Shown one piece after another: positions 26,297 through 33,928 of a DNA stretch of 64,000 nucleotides. The stretch's first letter is position 1. Each line of letters opens with the position of its first letter. This stretch comes from Elusimicrobiota bacterium (GTDB taxonomy: Bacteria; Elusimicrobiota; Elusimicrobia; FEN-1173), in NCBI GenBank assembly GCA_016722575.1, contig JADKIY010000001.1:744001-808000 (forward strand). The letters run 5' to 3'. The translations under genes were made by a program, and so were the position numbers. The notes under the pieces are model-generated. The model saw only the letters and a program-made list of their open reading frames with translations, did no database searches and had not been told where the DNA came from.

Positions 26297-26574
26297 CCCG
26301 GGCCGCCGGGGTCCTCCCGGGTCGATCAACGCGGCGCTTCGCAATCGTTCGGGGCGCGTTCCTCGCCGGAATTGTCTGTTGGACGGCGGGGCGCCTTTGG
26401 GCGTTGCAGGACGGACAAGCCGCCTTTGATCTGTTGGGTCAGGTGGACGTATCCGGAGCCCCCGTTTTTACCCAAAGCGGGATCAACAACAGTCAAGGGC
26501 CACGCCGAACGCCCGCGGGTTTCGGCTCGCGGCCGGACTGGCGTTGGATCCGGTCGCCCACCGTTTGTTCGTGA
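26293..26574 (+). pseudogene. 5' part of the frameshifted NHL-repeat protein gene
   Basis: This frame gives a start codon overlapping the isocitrate dehydrogenase stop (ATGA), a signal peptide (AIVRGAFLAGIVCWTAGRLWA), and the conserved opening FDLLGQVDVSGAPVFTQSG, INNSQGP, then AGF. It should continue into AAGLALDPVAHRLFVSD, but that sequence is in the frame starting at GCG 26529. One base is missing around 26526-26529, and this frame runs into a stop at 26572-26574. It is either a real lesion or an assembly indel. Confidence 0.7.
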
Positions 26575-27815
26575 GCGACGCCCAAAATCATCGGGTGCTC
26601 GTTTTTAACCTGAACGCGGAAAACGGTCTGGAAGATCGGACCGCCGACGTTGTTTTGGGGCAACCGAACTTCTCGGCGAACGCCTCCGGGAACACCGCGC
26701 ATTCGATGAGCGGTCCGTGGGCCGTGGCGGTCGATTCCTCCCGGGAACGGCTCTACGTGGCCGACGCCGGCAACAATCGGGTGTTGGTGTTCAACGTGTC
26801 ATCGCCGACAAACGGGATGGACGCGACGGCCGTGCTGGGACAGACGGGGTTCGGACTGTCGGGGGCCACTCGAACCGTCGATGGGATGTCGGATCCCGAG
26901 GGCTTGGCGTACGACGCGGACGGACGTCGTTTGTTCGTCGGCGATGTCGGCAACCGCCGTGTTCTCGTTTTCGACCTGGCCGCGGTGGCCACCGGCCTTT
27001 CGGCGGCGGCCGTTTTGGGGCAATCGGATTTCGTTTCCTACACGAGCGCCGCCGATCAAGGGCATTTCGTCGCCCCGTACGGCTTGAGCTACGATTCCAA
27101 ATCTCGACGATTGTTCGTTTCGGACTCGGTGGCCCACCGAATTCTGGTGTTCGACGCGGCGTCCGTGGTCAATGGGGAACCGGCCGTGGGGGTTCTGGGT
27201 CAGGCCACTTTTGCTGGGACTTCGCCCGGAGGCCCCAACCGGAATCGATTCAACAACCCCCTGGGAACGGCTTTCGACCCCGCCAGCGGTTCCCTGTTTG
27301 TCGTGGACGAAGTCAACGCGCGTGTCCTCGTCTTTGACGTTAACCGTTTGGACGATGGCGAAGACGCCGTGGGCGTCCTGGGTCAGCCGGATTTCCTTAC
27401 GTCGAATTTGGCCACCTCCGCGGCGGGGGTCAGCGACCCCGTGTCTTGCTTTTTTGATGTTTCCTCCCGGCGGCTCTGGGTGGGGGAGGGTTCTCCGAAC
27501 TGTCGGGTCGTCGTGCACCAGGTTTTTCCGTTCCCCTCCTACGCGGGCCCCGCGACGGTGCGGGCGTATCCCAACCCTTTTCGGTCAACGGCGGGAAATT
27601 CGTCCGTGACCATCGATCGATTGCCGGCGGGGGCTGCGGTGAAAATCCATGCCCTGGATGGACGGGAGGTCCGAGAATTGATGGCCGACGCCTTCGGTTC
27701 TTTAACCTGGGACGCCAAGGACGCCGGGGGGACCTCGGTGCCGAGCGGCGTGTATTGCGGGTTGGCGACGTCGGGCGGGGACACGAAGACCTTTAAAATC
27801 GTGATTCAGCGGTGA
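26544..27815 (+). CDS. NHL-repeat beta-propeller protein with C-terminal FlgD/T9SS-like domain (3' part after frameshift)
   Basis: The 423-residue frame from the TTG at 26544 holds the propeller. At least five NHL repeats are visible, each with a core such as LYVADAGNNRVLVFNV, LFVGDVGNRRVLVFDL, LFVSDSVAHRILVFDA and LFVVDEVNARVLVFDV, alternating with a V-LGQ-F motif. The last 90 residues, from VRAYPNPFRS to SGVYCGLATSG and KIVIQR, match the Ig-like C-terminal domain seen in FlgD and in cargo proteins of the type IX-like sorting group. The true start is at 26293 in another frame. It overlaps the PorV-like gene, so an exported surface or secreted propeller is likely. No reaction can be assigned. 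Confidence 0.75.
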   Translation: MDPVAHRLFVSDAQNHRVLVFNLNAENGLEDRTADVVLGQPNFSANASGNTAHSMSGPWAVAVDSSRERLYVADAGNNRVLVFNVSSPTNGMDATAVLGQTGFGLSGATRTVDGMSDPEGLAYDADGRRLFVGDVGNRRVLVFDLAAVATGLSAAAVLGQSDFVSYTSAADQGHFVAPYGLSYDSKSRRLFVSDSVAHRILVFDAASVVNGEPAVGVLGQATFAGTSPGGPNRNRFNNPLGTAFDPASGSLFVVDEVNARVLVFDVNRLDDGEDAVGVLGQPDFLTSNLATSAAGVSDPVSCFFDVSSRRLWVGEGSPNCRVVVHQVFPFPSYAGPATVRAYPNPFRSTAGNSSVTIDRLPAGAAVKIHALDGREVRELMADAFGSLTWDAKDAGGTSVPSGVYCGLATSGGDTKTFKIVIQR

Positions 27816-27826
27816 GGAGAATTCCC

Positions 27827-28747
27827 TTGAATGAAGCCGGAACAATGAGAAAACTTTTTTTAGCGACGATCGGGATGGTCCTCGGGGTGGGAGGGGCCTT
27901 CGCCGGGGACGGAAGTTCGACGGCGGGGTTTTTAAACCTGCCCTCCTCGAGTCGGCTGGCGGGGTTGGGGGAAGCGGGGCTGGCGTTGGTCGACGGATCC
28001 CAAGGCCTTGGCGTGAACCCGGCGAGTTTGGGGCGGTTTAAGGGGCAGGGAGTGGGTTTGACCCACGGGATCTACGTGGACGAAAGCGCCCTGGAAGACC
28101 TGACCTACGCCCGGGCGACGAAGGCGGGGGCGTTCGGGGTGGGGGTTCGGTATTTTTCGGCGGGGAAGATCGACGAATTGGACACGACGGGGGCGACGGT
28201 GGGGAGCTTTACGCCAAGCGACTTGGCCCTGACGGCGGGGTATGGCCGTGCGCTGAAGTATTTGAAAGTGGGCGGGGCCGTGAAATACATTCGGTCGAAG
28301 CTGGTGGACAGCGCGAGCACGATCACCCTGGACCTGGGGATCGAGTCCAGGCCCCTGCTGCAAAAGAAACTGCGGCTGGCGCTGGTGGGACAGAACCTCA
28401 TTGGGAGTTTGAAGTATGAGACGGAGAAAAGCGACCTGCCGCGGATGATCCGCGCGGGCGGGACGTACAGCGTGAAGGACCCCTGGGACGTGGCGTTGGA
28501 TTTTGGATTTCCCAAGGACGGGGACACCGAATGGTCCCTGGGGACGGAGTATCGATTAAGAATGGCCGAGCCCTGGGGCGTGGCCCTCCGGACCGGCTAC
28601 AACAGCCGCCGTGCCGACGTGAGCGGGGGGGAAGGATTCGCCTTGGGTTTGGGCGTTAAACGGAACAAAATGACGGTGGACTACGCCTACGTGCCCTTCG
28701 GCGACATCGGATCGACCCATTGGATTACGATCGGGTGGGCCTGGTGA
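27827..28747 (+). CDS. PorV/PorQ-family outer-membrane protein
   Basis: About 306 residues with a signal peptide (MRKLFLATIGMVLGVGGAFA). The mature N-terminus has the family pattern FLNLPSSSRLAGLGEAGLAL and GLGVNPASLG, followed by FadL-like barrel strands such as AFGVGVRYFSAGKID and YGRALKYLKVGGAVKYI, and a terminal THWITIGWAW. In Bacteroidetes PorV shuttles type IX cargo; homologues in other phyla are less clear. The TTG at 27827 has GAGGAG 7 nt upstream; GTG 27812 (overlapping the NHL stop) and ATG 27845 are alternatives. The adjacent NHL protein with a PorSS-like tail could be its cargo, which is inference. Confidence 0.8.
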   Translation: MNEAGTMRKLFLATIGMVLGVGGAFAGDGSSTAGFLNLPSSSRLAGLGEAGLALVDGSQGLGVNPASLGRFKGQGVGLTHGIYVDESALEDLTYARATKAGAFGVGVRYFSAGKIDELDTTGATVGSFTPSDLALTAGYGRALKYLKVGGAVKYIRSKLVDSASTITLDLGIESRPLLQKKLRLALVGQNLIGSLKYETEKSDLPRMIRAGGTYSVKDPWDVALDFGFPKDGDTEWSLGTEYRLRMAEPWGVALRTGYNSRRADVSGGEGFALGLGVKRNKMTVDYAYVPFGDIGSTHWITIGWAW

Positions 28748-29214
28748 GCGCGGAACTGTCCTGCGTCATCGTCAAGCCCGACGGGGTGGGGAAAGCCCTG
28801 GTGGGGAAGATATTGGGCCGGCTGGAGGAGGAAGGGTTTCGCCTGTTGGCGGTCCGAATGGTTCGTCCCACGGTGCCGACCATGTCCGAATTCTACGCCG
28901 AACATCGCGGGAAACCTTTTTACGACGGTTTGATGAAGTTTATGACCTCGGGGCCCTTCGTAGTCACGGCGTGGACGGGGGAGAACGCCATCGCCCGCAT
29001 TCGGGCCCTGGTGGGCGCCACGGACCCCCGAAAAGCCGCGCCGGGAACCCTTCGGGCGACCTGGGGAACGGACAATCGCCGAAATTTGATCCACGCCTCG
29101 GACTCCCCCGCCAGCGGCCAGCGGGAAACGGCGCTCTTTTTCACCCCCGCCGAATTGGCCCCCTACGACCCCCAACGCTGGGCCGCCGAGGACATGGCGC
29201 CACCGAAAATTTAA
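28744..29214 (+). CDS. ndk: Nucleoside diphosphate kinase
   Basis: Equilibrates nucleoside triphosphates by a ping-pong phosphohistidine mechanism. The 156-residue product has CVIVKPDGVGKALVGKIL at the N-terminus, FYAEHRGKPFYDGLMKFM, GATDPRKAAPGTLR and the active-site NLIHASDSPASGQRE with the catalytic His. It is slightly longer than the usual 140-150 residues because of a C-terminal tail after the ALFFTPAEL block. The GTG at 28744 overlaps the PorV-like stop (GTGA), so it is the last gene of the isocitrate dehydrogenase transcript. Its TAA stop overlaps the stop of the convergent Nfu gene. Confidence 0.95.
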   Translation: MSAELSCVIVKPDGVGKALVGKILGRLEEEGFRLLAVRMVRPTVPTMSEFYAEHRGKPFYDGLMKFMTSGPFVVTAWTGENAIARIRALVGATDPRKAAPGTLRATWGTDNRRNLIHASDSPASGQRETALFFTPAELAPYDPQRWAAEDMAPPKI

Positions 29215-29747
29215 ACCGACACCACCTGAATCTTGGGGTCCACCATCCGCTGGAGAAGGTTTTGGATGGCGTAAAGGGTTCCCGAGGTCGCGCTGGCGCA
29301 GCTTCCGCAGGCCCCCTGGTAGTGCACCGTCAACACGTTGTCCGAAAATTCCAACACTTCCAACCCCCCGCCGTCTCCGGCCAAGGCCGGGCGCACGTTC
29401 TCATCGATCACCGCGTTGATGAGGGCCAGTTTTTCGTCCGTGGAGCCCGTTGCCGCGGCCGCGCCCTCGGCGACGGTCGGCGCCGCGGTGGTTTCGATGG
29501 CGGCCACGAGCCGGGGTTTGATCAAGGGCCAGTCGGCGTCCGGAAATTTGGTGATCGTGACGAACCGGTCCATGACGAACACCGAGGCCACGGGGCCCGA
29601 GGCGAAAATCGCTTCGGCCAAGGGGTGGCCCTTGGCGGTGTCGGTCGATTCAAAGGACAGCGCGCCTTTGGCGACCAACGCGGCGTCGGTGATGAATTTG
29701 AGTGAATCGGGGTTGGGGGTGGCTTGGGTTTCAATCACGTGAACCAT
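29211..29747 (-). CDS. Nfu-type iron-sulfur cluster carrier protein
   Basis: Delivers Fe-S clusters to apoproteins. The 178-residue product has an N-terminal Nfu_N-like domain (ATPNPDSLKFI at residues 8-18, continuing through KGHPLAEAIFA and FVTITK), an Ala/Thr-rich linker near 90-105, and a C-terminal NifU domain with VRPALAGDGGGLEVLEF and the cluster-ligating CGSC. The start at 29747 is chosen because AAAGGAG lies just upstream and the conserved ATPNP motif follows directly. It converges with ndk, the stops overlapping by 4 nt, and is divergent from rho. Confidence 0.9.
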   Translation of the reverse strand: MVHVIETQATPNPDSLKFITDAALVAKGALSFESTDTAKGHPLAEAIFASGPVASVFVMDRFVTITKFPDADWPLIKPRLVAAIETTAAPTVAEGAAAATGSTDEKLALINAVIDENVRPALAGDGGGLEVLEFSDNVLTVHYQGACGSCASATSGTLYAIQNLLQRMVDPKIQVVSV

Positions 29748-29818
29748 GGAGTTCTCCTTTTTTCCGTCGGTGAATTGTACCTTTTTTGTCGGCGGCGGTC
29801 CAGAACCCGGGAAAACCC

Positions 29819-29846
29819 TTGACACGGATCGTCGGGCGTGTATAAT
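29819..29846 (+). promoter_or_regulatory. Sigma70-type promoter of rho
   Basis: Perfect -35 TTGACA (29819-29824), 16-bp spacer and perfect -10 TATAAT (29841-29846). It is the strongest consensus promoter in the window. Transcription should start near 29853, giving a leader of about 147 nt before the ATG at 30000. Confidence 0.85.
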
Positions 29847-29850
29847 GAGT

Positions 29851-29947
29851 GCGGAAAAACCCACCGAGATGCTCTTCCCAATTCCGTTGTCCATCCCGAG
29901 GTGAACATCCCCAACGGCGCGCACGGCGCGACCGCGGGTTTTTCCGC
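29851..29947 (+). promoter_or_regulatory. Structured rho mRNA leader
   Basis: Bases 29851-29862 are perfectly complementary to 29936-29947 (12 bp). Inside, 29884-29889 pairs with 29912-29917 (6 bp). The outer arm begins at the predicted transcription start, so almost the whole leader can fold. A short ORF (29869-29904, 11 codons, MLFPIPLSIPR) lies within. In several bacteria rho is autoregulated by termination in its leader; this fold could serve that purpose, but no known motif is matched. Confidence 0.5.
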
Positions 29948-29999
29948 TGTTTCATCTTAAAACACAGTCGCCCCATCCCCCAACTCTAAGGAGCGCTTC

Positions 30000-31331
30000 A
30001 TGGAGTCACACACCCACACCCCCCATCCCCACCCGGCGTCCGCCGGCGGGACCCACAAGCCCCTGAACGCCGAGGCCCTGACCAAGGCGTCCATGTCCGA
30101 AATCATCAAGATCGGCGAGGATTTGAAAATCCCCGCCGTCGCCGGCATGCGGAAACAGGAGGCCATCGCGCGCATTCTGGAAGCCCAGGCCCGGGATTCC
30201 AACAACGGCGCGATCGTGAAGGGCGGCGTGTTGGAAGTGCTTCAAGACGGTTTCGGTTTTTTGCGGAGCCCCGACTACAATTACCTGCCGGGTCCGGACG
30301 ATATTTATATTTCGCCCAGCCAGATCAAGAAGTTCGGCCTGCGCAAGGGCGACACCGTCACCGGCCAGGTCCGACCGCCCAAGGACCAGGAGCGCTTTTT
30401 CGCCTTGTTGCAGGTCCAGACCATCAACGGCGAGCCCGTCGAGAAAGCCATTCACCGGCCTCTCTTCGACAATCTGACGCCCCTTTACCCCCAAAACCGG
30501 ATCAACCTGGAAACCAAAAAAGACGAGATCAACACCCGGATTCTGAACCTCGTGACGCCCATCGGCAAAGGCCAGCGCGCGTTGATCGTCGCCCCGCCCC
30601 GGACCGGCAAGACGATCTTTCTTCAGAAGATCGCCAACTCCATCACGGAGAACCACCCCGAAATCGACCTGATCGTCCTGTTGATCGACGAACGCCCCGA
30701 AGAAGTCACCGACATGCAGCGGAGCGTGAAGGGCGAGGTCATCAGCTCGACCTTCGACGAACCCCAGGACCGCCACGTGCAGGTGGCCGAGATGGTGTTG
30801 GAAAAAGCCCGCCGGCAGGTGGAGTGCGGCAAGGACGTTTTGATCCTGCTGGACTCGATCACCCGGCTGGCCCGGGCCTACAACTCGGTCACCCCGAGTT
30901 CCGGCCGCGTGCTGTCGGGCGGCATCGACGCCAACACCATGGAGCGGCCGAAGCGGTTCTTCGGCGCCGCCCGGAACATCGAAGAGGGCGGGTCGCTCAC
31001 CATCATCGCCACCGCGCTGGTCGAAACCAACAGCCGGATGGACGACGTGATCTTTGAAGAATTCAAAGGCCGTGGGAACATGGAAGTTTATTTGGACCGG
31101 AAACTGGCCGACCGCCGCGTGTTTCCCGCCATCGACATCCACCGGTCGGGCACCCGGAAAGAAGAATTGCTCCTTTCCCCGGACGAGCTCAATAAAGTGT
31201 GGATTCTCCGCAAAGTGCTCTCCAGCCTCTCGCCGGTGGACGCCATGGAACTCCTCATCGACAAGGTGGGGGCGACGAAGTCCAACAAGGATTTCCTGCG
31301 GTCCATGGAACTGTCCAGCATGGAGAAATAA
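30000..31331 (+). CDS. rho: Transcription termination factor Rho
   Basis: RNA-dependent hexameric ATPase that ends transcription. The 443-residue protein has a His/Pro-rich N-terminal extension (about 20 residues), the Rho N domain (SEIIKIGEDLKIPAVAGMRK), the cold-shock RNA-binding domain (GVLEVLQDGFGFLRSPDYNY), Walker A (APPRTGKT), the Q-loop region around DERPEEVTDMQRSV, and the R-loop/arginine-finger part SGGIDANTMERPKRFFGAARN. There is no long insertion. ATG 30000 follows AAGGAG. It is the first gene of a translation/cell-wall cluster and has a consensus promoter and a structured leader. Confidence 0.97.
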   Translation: MESHTHTPHPHPASAGGTHKPLNAEALTKASMSEIIKIGEDLKIPAVAGMRKQEAIARILEAQARDSNNGAIVKGGVLEVLQDGFGFLRSPDYNYLPGPDDIYISPSQIKKFGLRKGDTVTGQVRPPKDQERFFALLQVQTINGEPVEKAIHRPLFDNLTPLYPQNRINLETKKDEINTRILNLVTPIGKGQRALIVAPPRTGKTIFLQKIANSITENHPEIDLIVLLIDERPEEVTDMQRSVKGEVISSTFDEPQDRHVQVAEMVLEKARRQVECGKDVLILLDSITRLARAYNSVTPSSGRVLSGGIDANTMERPKRFFGAARNIEEGGSLTIIATALVETNSRMDDVIFEEFKGRGNMEVYLDRKLADRRVFPAIDIHRSGTRKEELLLSPDELNKVWILRKVLSSLSPVDAMELLIDKVGATKSNKDFLRSMELSSMEK

Positions 31332-31376
31332 GCGAGAACACGGCCGGTTTCGGCGGTCCCGGCCCCCCGATTTCCG

Positions 31377-31405
31377 TTGTAATTTTTCGAAATTCGGGGT
31401 ATCCT
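31377..31405 (+). promoter_or_regulatory. Promoter of the M23 peptidase gene
   Basis: TTGTAA (31377-31382), 17-bp spacer and TATCCT (31400-31405). The block ATTCGGGGTATCCTTAA closely resembles the promoter at 39117 (ATTCGGGGTATACTTAA), suggesting a shared class of promoter. Confidence 0.5.
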
Positions 31406-31417
31406 TAACGAGAGCTT

Positions 31418-32362
31418 ATGCGTCGACAAACCGATGTCCTGGTGGGAGGCATTTTCGCGGCCGCGGCGCTGGTGGTCACCCTGGCGCCGGTGGGCGGAGC
31501 GTCGTTTCAATTCAGCGCGGGCGAATCTCCGGCGTTCTCGGAATCCTACCTGCTGACCGTGGCGCGCGGGCCCGCCGGGCCCTCCCCGGAAACCTTTCAA
31601 ACCTTAAGCGATATGGGTCGCGTGGTCGTCGGCCAGTACGAAGTCCGGCCCCAGGACACTCTCGCGAGCATCGCCGCCACCTACGGTTCAACGGCGGACT
31701 ACCTCCGAAGCACCAACCATTTGGAATCCACCAAGCTCCCGCCCGGCAAAACCCTGCTGGTTCACAGCGGCAAAGGCATGCTTTATCAAGTCCGGGAGAA
31801 AAAAGGACGGCCCGAAAGCCTTCGGCAGATTGCCCAGCGTTACAATCGGTCGGCGGTGGAGATCGCCCGGGCCAATCGGCTTCCCGGGGTCGCCTTGCTC
31901 GGCGATTTCGAATTGGCGGACGGCAGCGTGCTTTTCTTGCCGGGAGTGCGCTTGCGATTCACCGATTACATGGTCCCGGTCGCCTGGGTTCCCGGTCGGC
32001 GTATGATTTCTTCCGGATTCGGCGTCCGCCGCCATCCGTTGCTCCGAACCCGGCGTTTCCACACGGGCCTCGACATGCCCCGCCCCTTCGGTTTTCCCGT
32101 CAAAGCCTCGCGGGAAGGCACCGTCATTTTTTGCGGGTGGCGGGGCGGCTACGGCAAACTCGTGATCATCAAACACCAGGGCGGTCTGCGCACCTGGTAC
32201 GGCCATCTTTCCCAAATTGACGTCGCCGAGGGCCAGCGCGTGACCAAGGGCCACCCGGTGGGCCGGGTCGGCGCCACGGGGTTGGCCACGGGGCCCCACC
32301 TCCACTTCGAAGTGCGGGACCGTTTCGGCAATTCCCTCAACCCCAAAAAGTTCATTTTTTAG
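31418..32362 (+). CDS. LysM and M23-family peptidoglycan endopeptidase
   Basis: A 314-residue envelope protein predicted to cleave peptide cross-links in murein or to activate amidases. An N-terminal signal or anchor helix (VGGIFAAAALVVTLAPVGG) is followed by two LysM-type repeats (about 70-108, VRPQDTLASIAATYGSTADY; and about 118-170, REKKGRPESLRQIAQRYN). The C-terminal M23 domain has the metal ligands HTGLDM and the HLHF motif, with GYGKLVIIKHQGG between. All zinc ligands of an active LytM peptidase appear present. It has its own promoter and sits between rho and rpmE, near murA and mltD, fitting a cell-wall neighbourhood. Confidence 0.9.
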   Translation: MRRQTDVLVGGIFAAAALVVTLAPVGGASFQFSAGESPAFSESYLLTVARGPAGPSPETFQTLSDMGRVVVGQYEVRPQDTLASIAATYGSTADYLRSTNHLESTKLPPGKTLLVHSGKGMLYQVREKKGRPESLRQIAQRYNRSAVEIARANRLPGVALLGDFELADGSVLFLPGVRLRFTDYMVPVAWVPGRRMISSGFGVRRHPLLRTRRFHTGLDMPRPFGFPVKASREGTVIFCGWRGGYGKLVIIKHQGGLRTWYGHLSQIDVAEGQRVTKGHPVGRVGATGLATGPHLHFEVRDRFGNSLNPKKFIF

Positions 32363-32363
32363 G

Positions 32364-32369
32364 TATAAT
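32364..32369 (+). promoter_or_regulatory. Possible -10 element of rpmE
   Basis: A perfect TATAAT lies 1 nt after the stop codon of the peptidase gene. The -35 region is poor. Transcription from here would start near 32376 and pass through the terminator-like hairpin at 32385. Confidence 0.4.
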
Positions 32370-32384
32370 AAGCCATTCCCTGAC

Positions 32385-32416
32385 GCCCCGCGGGGCTTTG
32401 CCCGCCGGGGCTTTTT
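32385..32416 (+). terminator. Terminator or attenuator hairpin before rpmE
   Basis: GCCCCG (32385-32390) pairs with CGGGGC (32406-32411), with an inner GGGC/GCCC stem and a TTT loop, followed by TTTTT. It ends the M23 peptidase transcript and, if the -10 at 32364 is used, would lie inside the rpmE leader. Confidence 0.7.
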
Positions 32417-32450
32417 GTTGGAAACACGTCTCCCCCATAGAGAGGTTGAA

Positions 32451-32810
32451 ATGAAAGAAGGCATTCACCCCAATTACAATACCGTCACCGTGGCCTGCGC
32501 CTGCGGGAACAGCTTTGTGACGCGGTCCACCGCGTCCCAGATCCGTCTTGAAATTTGCTCCGCCTGCCACCCGTTCTACACGGGCCGGCAAAAACTCGTG
32601 GACACCGCCGGTCGCGTGGAGCGCTTTGAGAAGCGTTACGCCGCCACCGGGGGCAAGACGATCGTCCGCAAGCCCGCCGCCAAAAAAGCGGCCGCTCCGG
32701 CCCGTCCCGCGGCCAAAAAAGCCGACAAGGTCCTCCGCACCGCGCCCAAGGCCGGCGCCAACAAACCGAAACCCAAAAGCGAAAAAACCGCCGTTAAGGC
32801 CGGTAAGTAG
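32451..32810 (+). CDS. rpmE: Ribosomal protein bL31, zinc-type, with basic tail
   Basis: Large-subunit protein. The core (residues 1-66) reads MKEGIHPNYNTVTVACACG and continues to ICSACHPFYTG; the Cys residues of CxC and CxxC form the zinc site of the C+ type. Standard bL31 is about 70 residues; here a 50-residue tail rich in Lys, Ala and Pro (AAKKAAAPARP and similar) doubles its length. ATG 32451 is chosen because the family begins exactly there; the upstream extension of the frame runs through the terminator. The lineage-specific tail probably binds rRNA. prfA follows 47 nt later. Confidence 0.94.
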   Translation: MKEGIHPNYNTVTVACACGNSFVTRSTASQIRLEICSACHPFYTGRQKLVDTAGRVERFEKRYAATGGKTIVRKPAAKKAAAPARPAAKKADKVLRTAPKAGANKPKPKSEKTAVKAGK

Positions 32811-32857
32811 CTCTCCGTCCGTCGGCCGCCCCCGGTGACCGGGGCGGCCGGGGTCTC

Positions 32858-33928
32858 ATGAACCCCAAATTCCAACAACTGGTCGAGCGTTACGCCCAGG
32901 CGCAACACCGCCTGGCCGATCCCGCCTTTCAAGGCACGCCGGAGTACAACGCGTTGGCCCGGGAGTACAAGCGTTTGGAACCGGCCGCGGCCAAAGCGGC
33001 CGAGCTCCGCCGCGTGGAATCCGACATCGAAAAATCCCAACCGCTGCTCCAATCCAACGAAGCCGATCTCCGCGCCTTGGTGGAGGAAGAGCTTCTCACC
33101 CTGCGCGGCCGCGAAGCCGCGCTCACCCGCGAGCTGGAGGAATTCCTATTGCCCCGGGACCCCCAGGACGAACGCGACGTCATCGTGGAAATCCGGGCGG
33201 GCACCGGGGGGGACGAGGCCGCGCTCTTTGCCGGCGATCTCTACCGCATGTACACCCGTTACGCCGCCGACCGGGGCCTGGCGGTGGAGCCCTATTCGTC
33301 CAGCCCCACGGGGTTGGGGGGGTACAAGGAAATAATTTTCGGACTCCGCGGATTGGGCGCCTACGGACGATTCAAAAACGAAAGCGGCGTTCACCGGGTT
33401 CAGCGCGTGCCGGACACCGAAGCGTCGGGGCGGGTCCACACGTCGACCGCCACCGTGGCCGTTTTGCCGGAGGCCGACGACGTGGACATACAAATCAACC
33501 CGGCGGACCTGCGCATCGACGTCTATCGCGCCTCGGGGGCGGGCGGCCAGCACGTGAACAAAACCGAATCCGCCGTCCGCATCACCCACCTGCCGACGGG
33601 CGTCGTCGTGGCTTGCCAGGACGAGCGGAGCCAAATGAAAAACCGGGCCAAGGCCTTCGCCATGCTTCGAACCAAATTGTACCAGGCGCAACAGGAACGC
33701 GTGGACGCCCAGCGCCGGGACCTGCGCCGCAGCCAAGTCGGGTCCGGGGAACGCACGGAGAAAATCCGCACCTACAATTTTCCCCAGGACCGGGTGACCG
33801 ATCACCGCTTGAATCAGAATTTCCACAACCTGCCCCGCATTTTGGAGGGGGGCTTGGACGACATGTTCCAGGCTCTCGCCGAAGCGGAAAAGGCCCAGAA
33901 GCTGGCCGCCTTGGAAACGCCCCAATGA
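32858..33928 (+). CDS. prfA: Peptide chain release factor 1
   Basis: Recognises UAA and UAG and triggers peptide release. The 356-residue product has the N-terminal helical domain, the VEIRAGTGGDEAALFAGDL segment, the codon-recognition region RVPDTEASGRVHTSTATVAV, and the universally conserved GGQ loop in YRASGAGGQHVNKTESAVR. The methylation target Gln of that loop is the substrate of PrmC, encoded next with an ATGA overlap. The length is normal. The start codon lies in a short gap after rpmE. Confidence 0.96.
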   Translation: MNPKFQQLVERYAQAQHRLADPAFQGTPEYNALAREYKRLEPAAAKAAELRRVESDIEKSQPLLQSNEADLRALVEEELLTLRGREAALTRELEEFLLPRDPQDERDVIVEIRAGTGGDEAALFAGDLYRMYTRYAADRGLAVEPYSSSPTGLGGYKEIIFGLRGLGAYGRFKNESGVHRVQRVPDTEASGRVHTSTATVAVLPEADDVDIQINPADLRIDVYRASGAGGQHVNKTESAVRITHLPTGVVVACQDERSQMKNRAKAFAMLRTKLYQAQQERVDAQRRDLRRSQVGSGERTEKIRTYNFPQDRVTDHRLNQNFHNLPRILEGGLDDMFQALAEAEKAQKLAALETPQ

